Source of the DNA: Rubellimicrobium mesophilum DSM 19309
GTDB taxonomy: Bacteria; Pseudomonadota; Alphaproteobacteria; Rhodobacterales; Rhodobacteraceae
Assembly: GCF_000600335.2 (NCBI RefSeq)
Contig: NZ_KK088562.1
Span: forward strand, 1 to 64,000
Length of the DNA: 64,000 nucleotides
Direction: 5' to 3'
Shown here piece by piece: positions 51,334 through 59,511 of the stretch. The notes beneath the pieces are model-generated. The model had not been told where the DNA came from, ran no database searches, and saw nothing but the letters and a program-made list of their open reading frames with translations. Numbering within the stretch: position 1 is the stretch's first letter; each line of letters begins with the position of its first letter. A program made the translations under genes and the position numbers.

Positions 51334-52071
51334 ATGTTCGACCTCACCGGAAAGACCGCCCTCGTCACCGGCGCCTCGGGGGGCCTCGGCGGCGCCATCG
51401 CCCGCGCGCTCCACGGCGCCGGCGCCACCCTCGGCCTCTCCGGCACCCGGACCGAGCCGCTGGAGTCCCTCGCCGCCGAGCTCGGCAAGCGCGCCCAAGT
51501 CCTGCCCTGCAACCTTTCGGACCCCGAGGCCGTGGCCGCCCTCCCCGATCAGGCGGCCAAGGCGATGGGCTCGGTCGACATCCTCGTGAACAACGCGGGC
51601 ATCACCAAGGACAACCTCTTCATCCGCATGAGCGACGAGGACTGGGACCGGGTGATCGCCCTCAACCTCACGGCCGCCATGAAGCTCTCGCGCGGGGTGA
51701 TCCGGGGCATGATGAAGGCCCGCTGGGGGCGCATCGTCAACGTGACCTCCGTGGTGGCCTCGATCGGCAACCCCGGGCAGGCCAACTACGCCGCCGCCAA
51801 GGCCGGCCTCGAAGGCATGATGAAGGCCATCGCCGCCGAGGTCGCGACGCGCGGCATCACGGTGAACTCGGTCGCGCCGGGCTTCATCACCACGGCCATG
51901 ACCGACGCCCTCAACGACGACCAGCGCGCGGGGCTCCTGCGCCGCGTCCCCATGGGCCGCATGGGCGACCCGCAGGAGGTCGCCGCCGCCGTCCTCTACC
52001 TCGCGAGCCCCGAGGCCGCCTACGTCACCGGCGCCACGCTCCACGTCAACGGCGGCATGGCGATGCTCTGA
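51334..52071 (+). CDS. fabG: 3-oxoacyl-ACP reductase FabG
   Basis: The 245-aa SDR enzyme has the NADPH-binding TGASGGLGGAIARAL, NNAGITKDNL, the catalytic Ser in VTSVVAS and Tyr-Lys in NYAAAKAGLEGM. It reduces beta-ketoacyl-ACP. A GAAGGAGG ribosome binding site precedes ATG 51334. Cotranscribed with fabD. Confidence 0.97.
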   Translation: MFDLTGKTALVTGASGGLGGAIARALHGAGATLGLSGTRTEPLESLAAELGKRAQVLPCNLSDPEAVAALPDQAAKAMGSVDILVNNAGITKDNLFIRMSDEDWDRVIALNLTAAMKLSRGVIRGMMKARWGRIVNVTSVVASIGNPGQANYAAAKAGLEGMMKAIAAEVATRGITVNSVAPGFITTAMTDALNDDQRAGLLRRVPMGRMGDPQEVAAAVLYLASPEAAYVTGATLHVNGGMAML

Positions 52072-52216
52072 GGGGCGCGGGACGCGTCTCCCGGCGGCCC
52101 CGGCCCGGTTCGCTCGGCCTCGGGAATTCCGATCCTTTCCGGGTCCTTAGAGGGAACAAAGAAGCTTGTCGCGCATTGGACTGACGCCGCGTCAGGCGGC
52201 GTCACGGAGCCACGCC

Positions 52217-52375
52217 ATGTCCCTCGGACTGATCCTCCTCATCATCGTCATCCTCCTCCTGATCGGAGCCATCCCGACCTGGCCCTACTCGACCGGCTGG
52301 GGCTACGGCCCGAGCGGCATCCTCGGGGTGATCCTGCTCGTCCTGCTGATCCTGCTGGTGATGGGCCGGATCTGA
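52217..52375 (+). CDS. DUF3309 small membrane protein
   Basis: The 52-aa protein has two helices, starts MSLGLILLIIVILLLIGAIP and continues TWPYSTGWGYGPSGILGVIL, the DUF3309 pattern. Function unknown; often stress-related small membrane proteins. ATG 52217 follows ACGGAG. Inserted between fabG and acpP. Confidence 0.85.
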   Translation: MSLGLILLIIVILLLIGAIPTWPYSTGWGYGPSGILGVILLVLLILLVMGRI

Positions 52376-52723
52376 GCGGGCCCCCTGGGCGCGCTCCTCT
52401 CCCGCCCGGGACATCGGCCCCGGGGCCGCCTCCTCCCCGGCGCGCCCCGACGTCAAGCGCCGCGCCGCCCGCGTCCAAGGGCCGGCGCCGGCGGGATCGG
52501 CGACCGCCGACCGGTCGCGCGGACGCCCTCGCGCGCGCCCGCAACCACCGGGCGAAAGCGTTTGCCACGGTTCAAACTTCTGCTATGACCCCCCCGAACA
52601 CGGTCCCGTGCGCGCCCGCGCGCGGGGACGTGGGCCGGCGCAGGGAACACGGGGCGGGTCTCCGGACTTGTCGGGCCGGTGACTTTGACAGGCGGGCCGA
52701 GGCCCAGGACGAGAGGACTATCT
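52376..52723 (+). other. Gene-free interval and leader upstream of acpP
   Basis: No gene was seen on either strand. It contains the candidate acpP promoter at 52562-52589 and a roughly 130-nt GC-rich leader with GTGCGCGCCCGCGCGCG, then CCAGGACGAGAGGA before the acpP ATG. Confidence 0.55.
52562..52589 (+). promoter_or_regulatory. Candidate sigma-70 promoter of acpP
   Basis: TTGCCA (52562-52567) and TATGAC (52584-52589) are separated by 16 bp in a locally AT-richer patch (GTTCAAACTTCTG). Confidence 0.45.
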
Positions 52724-52957
<234 letters not shown>

Positions 52958-52977
52958 GCGGACGCCCACCGGAACAA

Positions 52978-53011
52978 GGGCGGCGCTCCTCCCGGGGGGC
53001 GCCGCCCTTTT
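52978..53011 (+). terminator. Rho-independent terminator of acpP
   Basis: GGGCGGCGC (52978-52986) and GCGCCGCCC (52999-53007) form a perfect 9-bp stem followed by TTTT (53008-53011), 20 bp after the acpP stop. Confidence 0.85.
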
Positions 53012-53084
53012 CGTTGCGGCAGGACGCCTTGCGAAGCGCCGTCGCGCCTGCGACACTCGCCCCGTCTCTGAAGGGAGGGCAGGG

Positions 53085-53402
53085 ATGTCCGTCGCCGGCC
53101 GCATCGTCCTGGCAGCCATCGCCACCATGGTCCTCGGCCTCGCGCCCCTGATCGCGCGGGCCCAGGACGACATCGCCGGCCGCGTGCGCCAGATCGTGGC
53201 CGAGCATTTCCGCATCGCCGAGACGCAGGTGACCGACGAGGCCTCCCTCAAGCGCGACCTCGGCGCCGACGAGCTCGACCTCGTGGAGCTGGTCATGGCC
53301 TTCGACGCGGCCTTCGGGACCCGCATCCCCGACGCCGAGATCGACGGCATGAGGACCGTCGGCGACGCCGTCCGCATCGTCGCCGAGTCGCCCCGCTCCT
53401 AG
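53085..53402 (+). CDS. Secreted acyl-carrier-protein-like protein without the phosphopantetheine Ser
   Basis: The 105-aa protein has a signal peptide of 26 residues (MSVAGRIVLAAIATMVLGLA then PLIARA), followed by a domain closely matching the neighbouring AcpP along its whole length. IAGRVRQIVAEHF aligns with [32 protein letters not shown] with [19 protein letters not shown], and TVGDAVRIV with TFGDAVRFI. The Ser that carries phosphopantetheine is Glu63 (codon GAG). It therefore cannot be a conventional carrier and is predicted to be periplasmic. It most likely arose by duplication of acpP. AAGGGAGGG precedes ATG 53085. Confidence 0.85.
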   Translation: MSVAGRIVLAAIATMVLGLAPLIARAQDDIAGRVRQIVAEHFRIAETQVTDEASLKRDLGADELDLVELVMAFDAAFGTRIPDAEIDGMRTVGDAVRIVAESPRS

Positions 53403-53408
53403 ACCCCG

Positions 53409-54221
53409 TCAGCCCGGCCGCACCGCCAGCACCATCATCGGCTGCAGCCGCCCCTCGGCCACCGACCGGCGGGAGTTCTCCTCGCGCTGCGCCATGTCGT
53501 CGCCCATCGCGGCGGTCTTGGGGGCAAGGCCCTGGTCCCCCATCGTGGCGGGCTGCTGCTGGGCCGGCGGCGGCATCCGCACCTCCCGCAGCTCGAACCC
53601 CGCCACCTCGATCCCGGCCAGCGCCTCCTCGGGCGTGACGAGGAAACTGTAGGAGGAGTCGCGCGCCCAGGGCAGCGGGTAATGCGGCGCCCCCCCGGGC
53701 CCCTGCGCCAGCATCGCGAAGGCGAAGCGCCCGCCGGGCTTGAGCACGCGGAACGCCTCTCCGAACAGCGCCGCCTTCTCCGACACGTTCATCGCGACGT
53801 AGTGGCTCCAGACCAGGTCGAACTCGCCGTCGGGAAAGGGCAGGGCGGTCACGCTGCCCACCTGCGCGCGGATCAGCCCGTCGGTGCCGCAGAGCCGGTC
53901 GATCTCCCGCGCGGCCTGCACGAACTCCGGCGTCAGGTCCACCGCCTCGACGCGCACGCCGAAGGTCTCGGCCAGGTAGCGCGAGGACCCCCCGAGCCCG
54001 CTCCCCGCGTCGAGCACCCGCATCCCCGGCGCCACGCCCGCCAGCGCCGCCATCGCCTGCGTCGCCGCGAAGCCGCCGCCATGGAGCTGGTCCATCGCCC
54101 GAAAGCCCGCCGCGCTGGGACGGCTCCGATCCCCGCCCCGCGCCTCCAAGTCGTCGAGCAGCCGCTCCACCAGCCCCGGCCTCCCGTAATGCCGCACGAC
54201 GCTCTCGCCTTCCAAGGCCAT
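53409..54221 (-). CDS. Class I SAM-dependent methyltransferase
   Basis: The 270-aa protein has motif I VLDAGSGLGGSSRYLAETFG, then VEAVDLTPEFVQAA, LPFPDGEFDLVWSHYVAMNV and FRVLKPGGRFAFAML. It is UbiE/sarcosine-dimethylglycine methyltransferase-like in layout. The substrate is unknown. ATG 54221 follows GGGAGGTG; the upstream in-frame Met is rejected. On the strand opposite to the fab genes, ending 7 nt from the ACP-like gene. Confidence 0.82.
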   Translation of the reverse strand: MALEGESVVRHYGRPGLVERLLDDLEARGGDRSRPSAAGFRAMDQLHGGGFAATQAMAALAGVAPGMRVLDAGSGLGGSSRYLAETFGVRVEAVDLTPEFVQAAREIDRLCGTDGLIRAQVGSVTALPFPDGEFDLVWSHYVAMNVSEKAALFGEAFRVLKPGGRFAFAMLAQGPGGAPHYPLPWARDSSYSFLVTPEEALAGIEVAGFELREVRMPPPAQQQPATMGDQGLAPKTAAMGDDMAQREENSRRSVAEGRLQPMMVLAVRPG

Positions 54222-54337
54222 GGCGCACCTCCCTGTTCGCCCGGCCATCCTAGCACGGCGCCCGCGCCCGCTCACCCGCCTCCTTGCGCCGCCCGCTGCC
54301 TCGCGCCAGTCTTCTCCGGCAGCACAGGAGGGGTCCC

Positions 54338-55246
54338 ATGTCCACGCTCGGCCAGATGTTCGGCGCCCGTCAGGGCGCCACCTTCATGGGCCTGCCCGAG
54401 TGGGACGGCTCGACCGTCCCCGCCGTCCTCCTCGGCGCCGACGGCTGCACGCCCTATCCCTCGGTCGGCAACTACTGCGCCGGCGGTCCCGCCGCGATCC
54501 GCGCGGCCTCCGCCCCCTTCGACGCCACCAAGCACAACTTCGACCTGGGCGCCCCCGCCTTCGGCGACCGCCTCCCCGCCGACGCGGGCGACTTCCCCAT
54601 TCGCGAGGACGACCCGGAGGGCAACCGCACCCTCATCCTCGACAAGGTCACGGAGATCCTGGCCGCCGGCGCCATTCCCGTCCTCCTCGGCGGCGACGAC
54701 TCCCTTCCCATCCCCATGCTCCAGGCATTGGAACCCCACGGCCCCCTCACGATCCTCCAGGTCGACGCCCACATCGACTGGCGCGAGGAGGTCGAGGGCA
54801 CCCGCTGGGGCCTCTCCAGCACCATGCGCCGCGCCTCCGAGATGCCGCACGTCGAGCGCATCATCCAGGTCGGCCAACGCGGCATCGGCAGCGCGCGGCC
54901 CTCCGACGTGCGGGACGCCCTCGACTGGGGCGTCCGCTTCGTCCCCGCCTCCGACCCCGACCTCGTCCAGACGGCGCTCTCCCACATCCCCGAGGGCGCC
55001 CGCGTCGCCGTCTGCTTCGACTGCGACGCGCTCGACCCCGCCATCATGCCCGCCGTGATCGGCCGCACCGCCGGGGGCCTCACCTACGCCCAGGCCCTCG
55101 CCCTCCTGCGCGGCACCCAGGCCAAGGCGCGCATCGCCGCGCTCGACCTCGTGGAGTTCATGCCCGCCCGCGACGTGGACGGCCTCGGCGCCATGACGGC
55201 GGCCCAGCTCCTCTGCGCGGCGCTGGGCCTGCTCTCCCGCCCCTGA
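54338..55246 (+). CDS. Ureohydrolase (agmatinase/arginase family) with GGDDS motif
   Basis: The 302-aa protein has the arginase-fold metal-binding segments LGGDDSLPIPML (residues 117-128), VDAHIDWR (142-149) and FDCDALDPAIMP (227-238). The usual first ligand His of GGDHS is Asp121 here; the other Asp/His ligands are kept. It probably hydrolyses agmatine, a guanidino acid or a similar compound to urea. An AGGAGG site precedes ATG 54338. Inserted between acpP and fabF. Confidence 0.8.
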   Translation: MSTLGQMFGARQGATFMGLPEWDGSTVPAVLLGADGCTPYPSVGNYCAGGPAAIRAASAPFDATKHNFDLGAPAFGDRLPADAGDFPIREDDPEGNRTLILDKVTEILAAGAIPVLLGGDDSLPIPMLQALEPHGPLTILQVDAHIDWREEVEGTRWGLSSTMRRASEMPHVERIIQVGQRGIGSARPSDVRDALDWGVRFVPASDPDLVQTALSHIPEGARVAVCFDCDALDPAIMPAVIGRTAGGLTYAQALALLRGTQAKARIAALDLVEFMPARDVDGLGAMTAAQLLCAALGLLSRP

Positions 55247-55305
55247 AGGTTGCACCCCTCGGCCCCCCCGGGTATCACCGCCCCAAGACCCAAGGGAGGT
55301 GAAGT

Positions 55306-56571
55306 ATGCGTCGTGTCGTCGTGACGGGCCTTGGCCTCGTGACCCCCCTCGCCGATGGCGTGGAGGAAACCTGGCGTCGCCTGCTCGCCGGCCAGTCGGG
55401 CGCGGACACGATCCGCCAGTTCGACGCGAGCCACCTCGCCACCGACTACGCCTGCGAGGTCAAGCGCGGCGACGGCTCCGACGGCACCTTCGACGCCGAC
55501 AGGTACATGGAGCCCAAGGAGCAGCGGAAGGTCGACGACTTCATCCTCTTCGGGGTCGCCGCCGCCCAGCAGGCCATCGAGGACTCGGGCTGGCTCCCCC
55601 AGACCGACGAGGACCGCAACCGCACCGGCGTCATGATCGGCTCCGGCATCGGCGGCCTCAAGTCCATCCAGGACACGACCCTCCTCCTCAAGGAGAAGGG
55701 ACCCCGCCGCGTGTCGCCGTTCTTCATCCCCGGCGCTCTCATCAACCTGATCTCCGGCCACGTCTCGATCCGCTACGGCTTCAAGGGCCCGAACCACGCC
55801 GTCGTCACCGCCTGCTCCACGGGGGCCCACGCGCTGGGCGACGCCGCGCGCCTCATCAAGTACGGCGACGCCGACGTGATGGTCGCGGGTGGCGCCGAGG
55901 CCGCGATCTGCGAGATCGGCATCGCCGGCTTCAACGCCTGCAAGGCCCTCTCCACCAAGCGCCGCGACGACCCGACCAGGGCCTCCCGCCCCTACGACAG
56001 CGATCGCGACGGCTTCGTCATGGGCGAAGGCGCCGGCATCGTCGTCCTCGAGGAGCTGGAGCACGCCCGCGCCCGCGGCGCCAAGATCTACGCCGAGATC
56101 CTGGGCTACGGCCTCTCCGGCGACGCCTACCACATCACCGCCCCCAACGAGGACGGCGAGGGCGCCGAGCGGGCCATGCGCGCCGCCCTCCGCGACGCCG
56201 GCATCCAGGCCGCCGACATCGACTACATCAACGCCCACGGCACCAGCACGATGGCCGACGTGATCGAGCTCGCGGCCGTGGAACGCATCCTCGGCAACGC
56301 CGCCTCCAAGGTGACGATGTCCTCCACCAAGTCCATGACCGGCCACCTCCTCGGCGCCGCCGGGGCCATCGAGTCGATCTTCGCCATGCTGGCCCTGCGC
56401 GACCAGGTCTGCCCGCCCACGATCAACCTCGACGATCCGGCGGTCGAGACTCCCGTGGACCTCGCCCCCAACGCCGCGCGGCAGCGCGAGGTCAGGATCG
56501 CCGTCAACAACTCCTTCGGCTTCGGCGGCACCAACGCCTCCCTGGTGCTCGGCGCCGCGCCGCAGGCCTGA
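55306..56571 (+). CDS. fabF: 3-oxoacyl-ACP synthase II FabF
   Basis: The 421-aa condensing enzyme has catalytic Cys in VTACSTGAHALGD, His in NAHGTSTMADVIE and His in MTGHLLGAAGAIES, with GFGGTNASLVL at the C-terminus. It elongates acyl-ACP and sets cis-vaccenate levels. GGGAGGTGA precedes ATG 55306. Followed by mltG after 4 nt. Confidence 0.97.
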   Translation: MRRVVVTGLGLVTPLADGVEETWRRLLAGQSGADTIRQFDASHLATDYACEVKRGDGSDGTFDADRYMEPKEQRKVDDFILFGVAAAQQAIEDSGWLPQTDEDRNRTGVMIGSGIGGLKSIQDTTLLLKEKGPRRVSPFFIPGALINLISGHVSIRYGFKGPNHAVVTACSTGAHALGDAARLIKYGDADVMVAGGAEAAICEIGIAGFNACKALSTKRRDDPTRASRPYDSDRDGFVMGEGAGIVVLEELEHARARGAKIYAEILGYGLSGDAYHITAPNEDGEGAERAMRAALRDAGIQAADIDYINAHGTSTMADVIELAAVERILGNAASKVTMSSTKSMTGHLLGAAGAIESIFAMLALRDQVCPPTINLDDPAVETPVDLAPNAARQREVRIAVNNSFGFGGTNASLVLGAAPQA

Positions 56572-56575
56572 TCCC

Positions 56576-57768
56576 ATGTGGCGCCACGTCGCGGCCAACG
56601 CGCTCACCTTCTTCATCGTGGCGCTCTTCCTCGTCGCCGGCCTCGTGACCTGGGGGATCAACAAGTATTCGGCCGAGGGCCCGCTCGCCGAGGCCATCTG
56701 CTTCCGCGTCGAGGGCGGCAGCACCATGCGGCAGGTGAGCGAGCAACTCGCCGGGCAGGGCGCCATCGCCTCGCCCACCATCTTCCGCCTCGGCGCCGAC
56801 TACACCGACCGCAGCGAGGACCTGAAGCAGGGGAGCTTCCTCATCCCCGCCGGCGCGTCGATGGAGGAGATCACCGACCTCGTCACCCGCAACGGCGCCT
56901 CCTCCTGCGGGACCGAGGTCCTGACCGTCGTCGGCGTCAACGCCACCCAGACGCGCGTCCGCGACCTCGACCCCGCCACCGGCCGGTTCGAGGAGACCGC
57001 CGCCTTCGACCCCACCGCCGACGCGCCGCTCCCCCCGAATACGAGGCCGTGCGCGCCGAGCCCGAGACCACCTACCGCGTTGTCGTCGCCGAGGGCGTCA
57101 CGAGCTGGCAGGTCGTCCAGGCGCTCAACGCCATCGACGTGCTCGACGGCGAGGTCACCGACATCCCCGCCGAGGGCACGCTCGCCCCGCAGGACTATCC
57201 CGTCACCCCCGGCACCACCGTCCAGACGCTGCTGACGCAGATGGAGCAGGCCCAGACCGCCATCCTCGCCGCCGCCTGGGAGAAGCGCGGCGAGGGCCTC
57301 CCCTTCGACACCCCGGAGGAGGCCCTGACCCTCGCCTCCATCGTCGAGAAGGAGACCGGCGTCCCGGAGGAGCGGCCCGTCGTCGCCTCCGTCCTCGTGA
57401 ACCGCCTGCGCGACGGCATGGCGCTCCAGTTCGACCCGACGATCATCTACGGCATCACGCGCGGCGAGGGGCTCCTCGACCGCCCGATCCGCCAGTCCGA
57501 CATCGAGGGCACGACGGAGAAGCGTCTCCACGGCGAGGTGCTCTACAACACCTACGTCATCCGGGGCCTCCCCGCCGGCCCCATCGCCAACCCCGGAAAG
57601 GCCGCCATCGAGGCCGCCGTCAACCCGGCGGACACCGACTATCTCTACTTCGTCGCCAACGGAACCGGCGGCCACGCCTTCGCCACGACGCTGGAGGAGC
57701 ACAACGCCAACGTCGCGAAGTGGCGCGCCCTCCAGGCCGAACAGGGCGACGAAGGCCAATCGAACTAG
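56576..57768 (+). CDS. mltG: Endolytic murein transglycosylase MltG (single-base frameshift)
   Basis: The N-terminal part ([20 protein letters not shown], membrane helix) and the C-terminal part ([18 protein letters not shown], catalytic Glu in [34 protein letters not shown]) are in different frames. Adding one C to the C6 run at 57031-57036 restores [14 protein letters not shown] and about 397 aa. MltG cleaves nascent glycan strands at the inner membrane. Cotranscribed with fabF, a common arrangement in this group. Confidence 0.93.
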
Positions 57769-57782
57769 GGCAGGGACCCCTC

Positions 57783-58811
57783 ATGCGCAGCAGCAAGACC
57801 ATCCACGTCATCTCCGCCCATGCGGAGGGCGAGGTGGGCGACGTCATCGTGGGCGGCGTGACCCCGCCCCCCGGCGACACGATCTGGGAGCAGAGCCGCT
57901 GGATCGCCCGCGACCAGACCCTGCGCAACTTCGTCCTGAACGAGCCGCGCGGCGGCGTCTTCCGCCACGTCAACCTCCTCGTCCCGCCCAAGCACCCCGA
58001 GGCCCAGGCCGCCTGGATCATCATGGAGCCCGAGGACACGCCCCCGATGTCCGGCTCCAACTCCATCTGCGTCTCGACGGTCCTCCTCGACGGCGGCATC
58101 CTCCCGATGACCGAGCCCGAAACGCATCTGGTCCTCGAAGCCCCCGGCGGCCTCGTCCGGGTCCGCGCCGAGTGCCGCAATGGCAAGGCCGAGCGCATCT
58201 TCGTCCAGAACCTCCCCAGCTTCGCCCAGAAGCTCGACGCGCACCTGGAGGTCGAGGGCCTCGGCACCCTGACCGTGGACACCGCCTATGGCGGCGACAG
58301 CTTCGTCTTCGTGGACCCCGCCGCGCTGGGCCTCTCCCTCCACCCCGACGAGGCGCACGACATCGCCCGCCTCGGCGTCCGCATCAGCGACGCCGCCACT
58401 GAGGCGCTGGGCTTCCACCACCCCGAGAACCCGGACTGGCGCCACATCTCCTTCTGCCTCTTCGCCGGCGCCCTCCAGCACGACGCCGGGGGCCTGCGCG
58501 CCAAGGCCGCCGTGGCGATCCGCCCCGGCAAGGTGGACCGCTCGCCCACCGGCACCGCGCTCTCCGCCCGCATGGCGGTCCTCCACGCGCGCGGCCAGAT
58601 GGCCGAGGGCGAGACGCTCACCGCCGAGTCGCTGATCGGCTCCACCTTCGCGGGCCGCATCCTCGGCACCACCACGGTCGGCGGCCACCCCGCCATCCGG
58701 CCCGAGATCTCCGGGCGCGGCTGGATCACCGGCATCCACCAGCATATGCTCGACCCCTCCGACCCCTGGCCCGGCGGCTACCGCCTCACCGACACCTGGG
58801 GCGCTCGCTAG
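57783..58811 (+). CDS. Proline racemase-superfamily protein with Ser/Thr at the catalytic positions
   Basis: The 342-aa protein has the first catalytic-loop [19 protein letters not shown], with Ser90 where racemases have Cys, and the second, [18 protein letters not shown], with Thr256 where racemases and epimerases have Cys. Hydroxyproline epimerases keep a second Cys, and trans-3-hydroxyproline dehydratases use Cys then Thr. This Ser/Thr pair fits neither exactly, so the reaction is left open: dehydratase or another proline-like substrate. It lies 14 nt after mltG. Confidence 0.82.
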   Translation: MRSSKTIHVISAHAEGEVGDVIVGGVTPPPGDTIWEQSRWIARDQTLRNFVLNEPRGGVFRHVNLLVPPKHPEAQAAWIIMEPEDTPPMSGSNSICVSTVLLDGGILPMTEPETHLVLEAPGGLVRVRAECRNGKAERIFVQNLPSFAQKLDAHLEVEGLGTLTVDTAYGGDSFVFVDPAALGLSLHPDEAHDIARLGVRISDAATEALGFHHPENPDWRHISFCLFAGALQHDAGGLRAKAAVAIRPGKVDRSPTGTALSARMAVLHARGQMAEGETLTAESLIGSTFAGRILGTTTVGGHPAIRPEISGRGWITGIHQHMLDPSDPWPGGYRLTDTWGAR

Positions 58812-59042
58812 CGGCCCGACCCGCCACCGAACCTCGGTCCGGACGTCCTTTCCCGACCCGGAGGGGATGCGCTCGCAGGCAGCGCCGGGCCGCGTGCTCC
58901 GGCACGCCCCCGCCCCGTTGCGTCGCCTCCGCCCCGAATCCCCCGCCTGCAACGCCGCAGCCCGCACCGTCAATGTGTGTCCCGCACGGTTTTCCTCAAC
59001 AAACCGTCCCGTTCGGCGCCCGGATCGCCCTCCCACGCGCCA

Positions 59043-59057
59043 TTAACCTTCCGTTAA
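59043..59057. promoter_or_regulatory. CtrA-type box upstream of the GTA cluster
   Basis: TTAACCTTCCGTTAA is an exact TTAA-N7-TTAA, the full consensus of the alphaproteobacterial response regulator CtrA, 113 bp before the first GTA gene. CtrA is known to be needed for GTA production in Rhodobacter capsulatus. Direct binding here is inferred. Confidence 0.55.
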
Positions 59058-59074
59058 CGCGACCGCGCGCAAGC

Positions 59075-59089
59075 GTAACGAATCGTTAA
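59075..59089. promoter_or_regulatory. Palindromic GTAACGAATCGTTAA site, copy 1 (upstream of GTA small terminase)
   Basis: The core TAACGAATCGTTA (59076-59088) is inverted around AAT. It also reads as a near-CtrA box (GTAA-N7-TTAA). The same core with one substitution recurs at 61105-61117 before the portal gene. It begins 32 bp after the start of the adjacent TTAA-N7-TTAA box. Confidence 0.5.
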
Positions 59090-59169
59090 CCCACCTCCCG
59101 CACCCTGTTCTCACGAGCCGGACCCTCCGGCCGTCCCCCACAGAACAAGAGCAGGAAAGGCCACTCCGA

Positions 59170-59508
59170 ATGCCCGCCCCCCATCGCATCCCCGTCCTCT
59201 CGGCCGCCGACGTCGAGCAGGACCTCACCGACGCCCTCAACCTCCTCCGCTCCGTCCGCCGGACCCTCCAGCGCCTCCTCGACCGCGCCGAGCACGAGGA
59301 GGACCCCGGCGCCCTCAAGGATATCGGCCTCAAGCACAGCGAGCTCGAATCCGCCCTCCGCCGCGCCTACGAGGCCGAGGAGCGCTACAACGCCTGGGCC
59401 GCCAAGACGACCGGCGTCCAGAACGCCTGCGAGATCGACTTCGACGCCCTGCGCGAGGACATCGCCTGCCGCCTCCAGCGCCTCCGCGACTGCTGCGAGG
59501 AGGCCTGA
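59170..59508 (+). CDS. GTA small terminase-like protein (RcGTA g1 homologue)
   Basis: The 112-aa helical protein MPAPHRIPVLSAADVEQDLT... has a long coiled-coil-like middle (LRSVRRTLQRLLDRAEHEED) and four Cys near the C-terminus (CEIDF...CRLQRLRDCCEEA). Assigned as the g1/TerS gene from position immediately before the large terminase and size close to the family. TerS recruits DNA for headful packaging. The stop is 3 nt before the next start. Confidence 0.78.
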   Translation: MPAPHRIPVLSAADVEQDLTDALNLLRSVRRTLQRLLDRAEHEEDPGALKDIGLKHSELESALRRAYEAEERYNAWAAKTTGVQNACEIDFDALREDIACRLQRLRDCCEEA

Positions 59509-59511
59509 GCC

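Larger units (their letters stand above)
58812..59169 (+). other. Gene-free regulatory region upstream of the GTA cluster
   Basis: No gene was seen on either strand. It contains an ACGGTTT (58986-58992)/AAACCGT (59001-59007) dyad, a TTAA-N7-TTAA box and a TAACG/CGTTA palindrome (listed separately), then AGGAAAGG before the first GTA gene. Probably holds the main promoter of the GTA structural genes. Confidence 0.6.

Noticed and set aside
56576..57235. mltG as a genuinely truncated 219-aa protein
   Set aside because: The remaining two thirds of MltG, including the catalytic Glu, continues in the neighbouring frame and is rejoined by adding one C in a C6 run.
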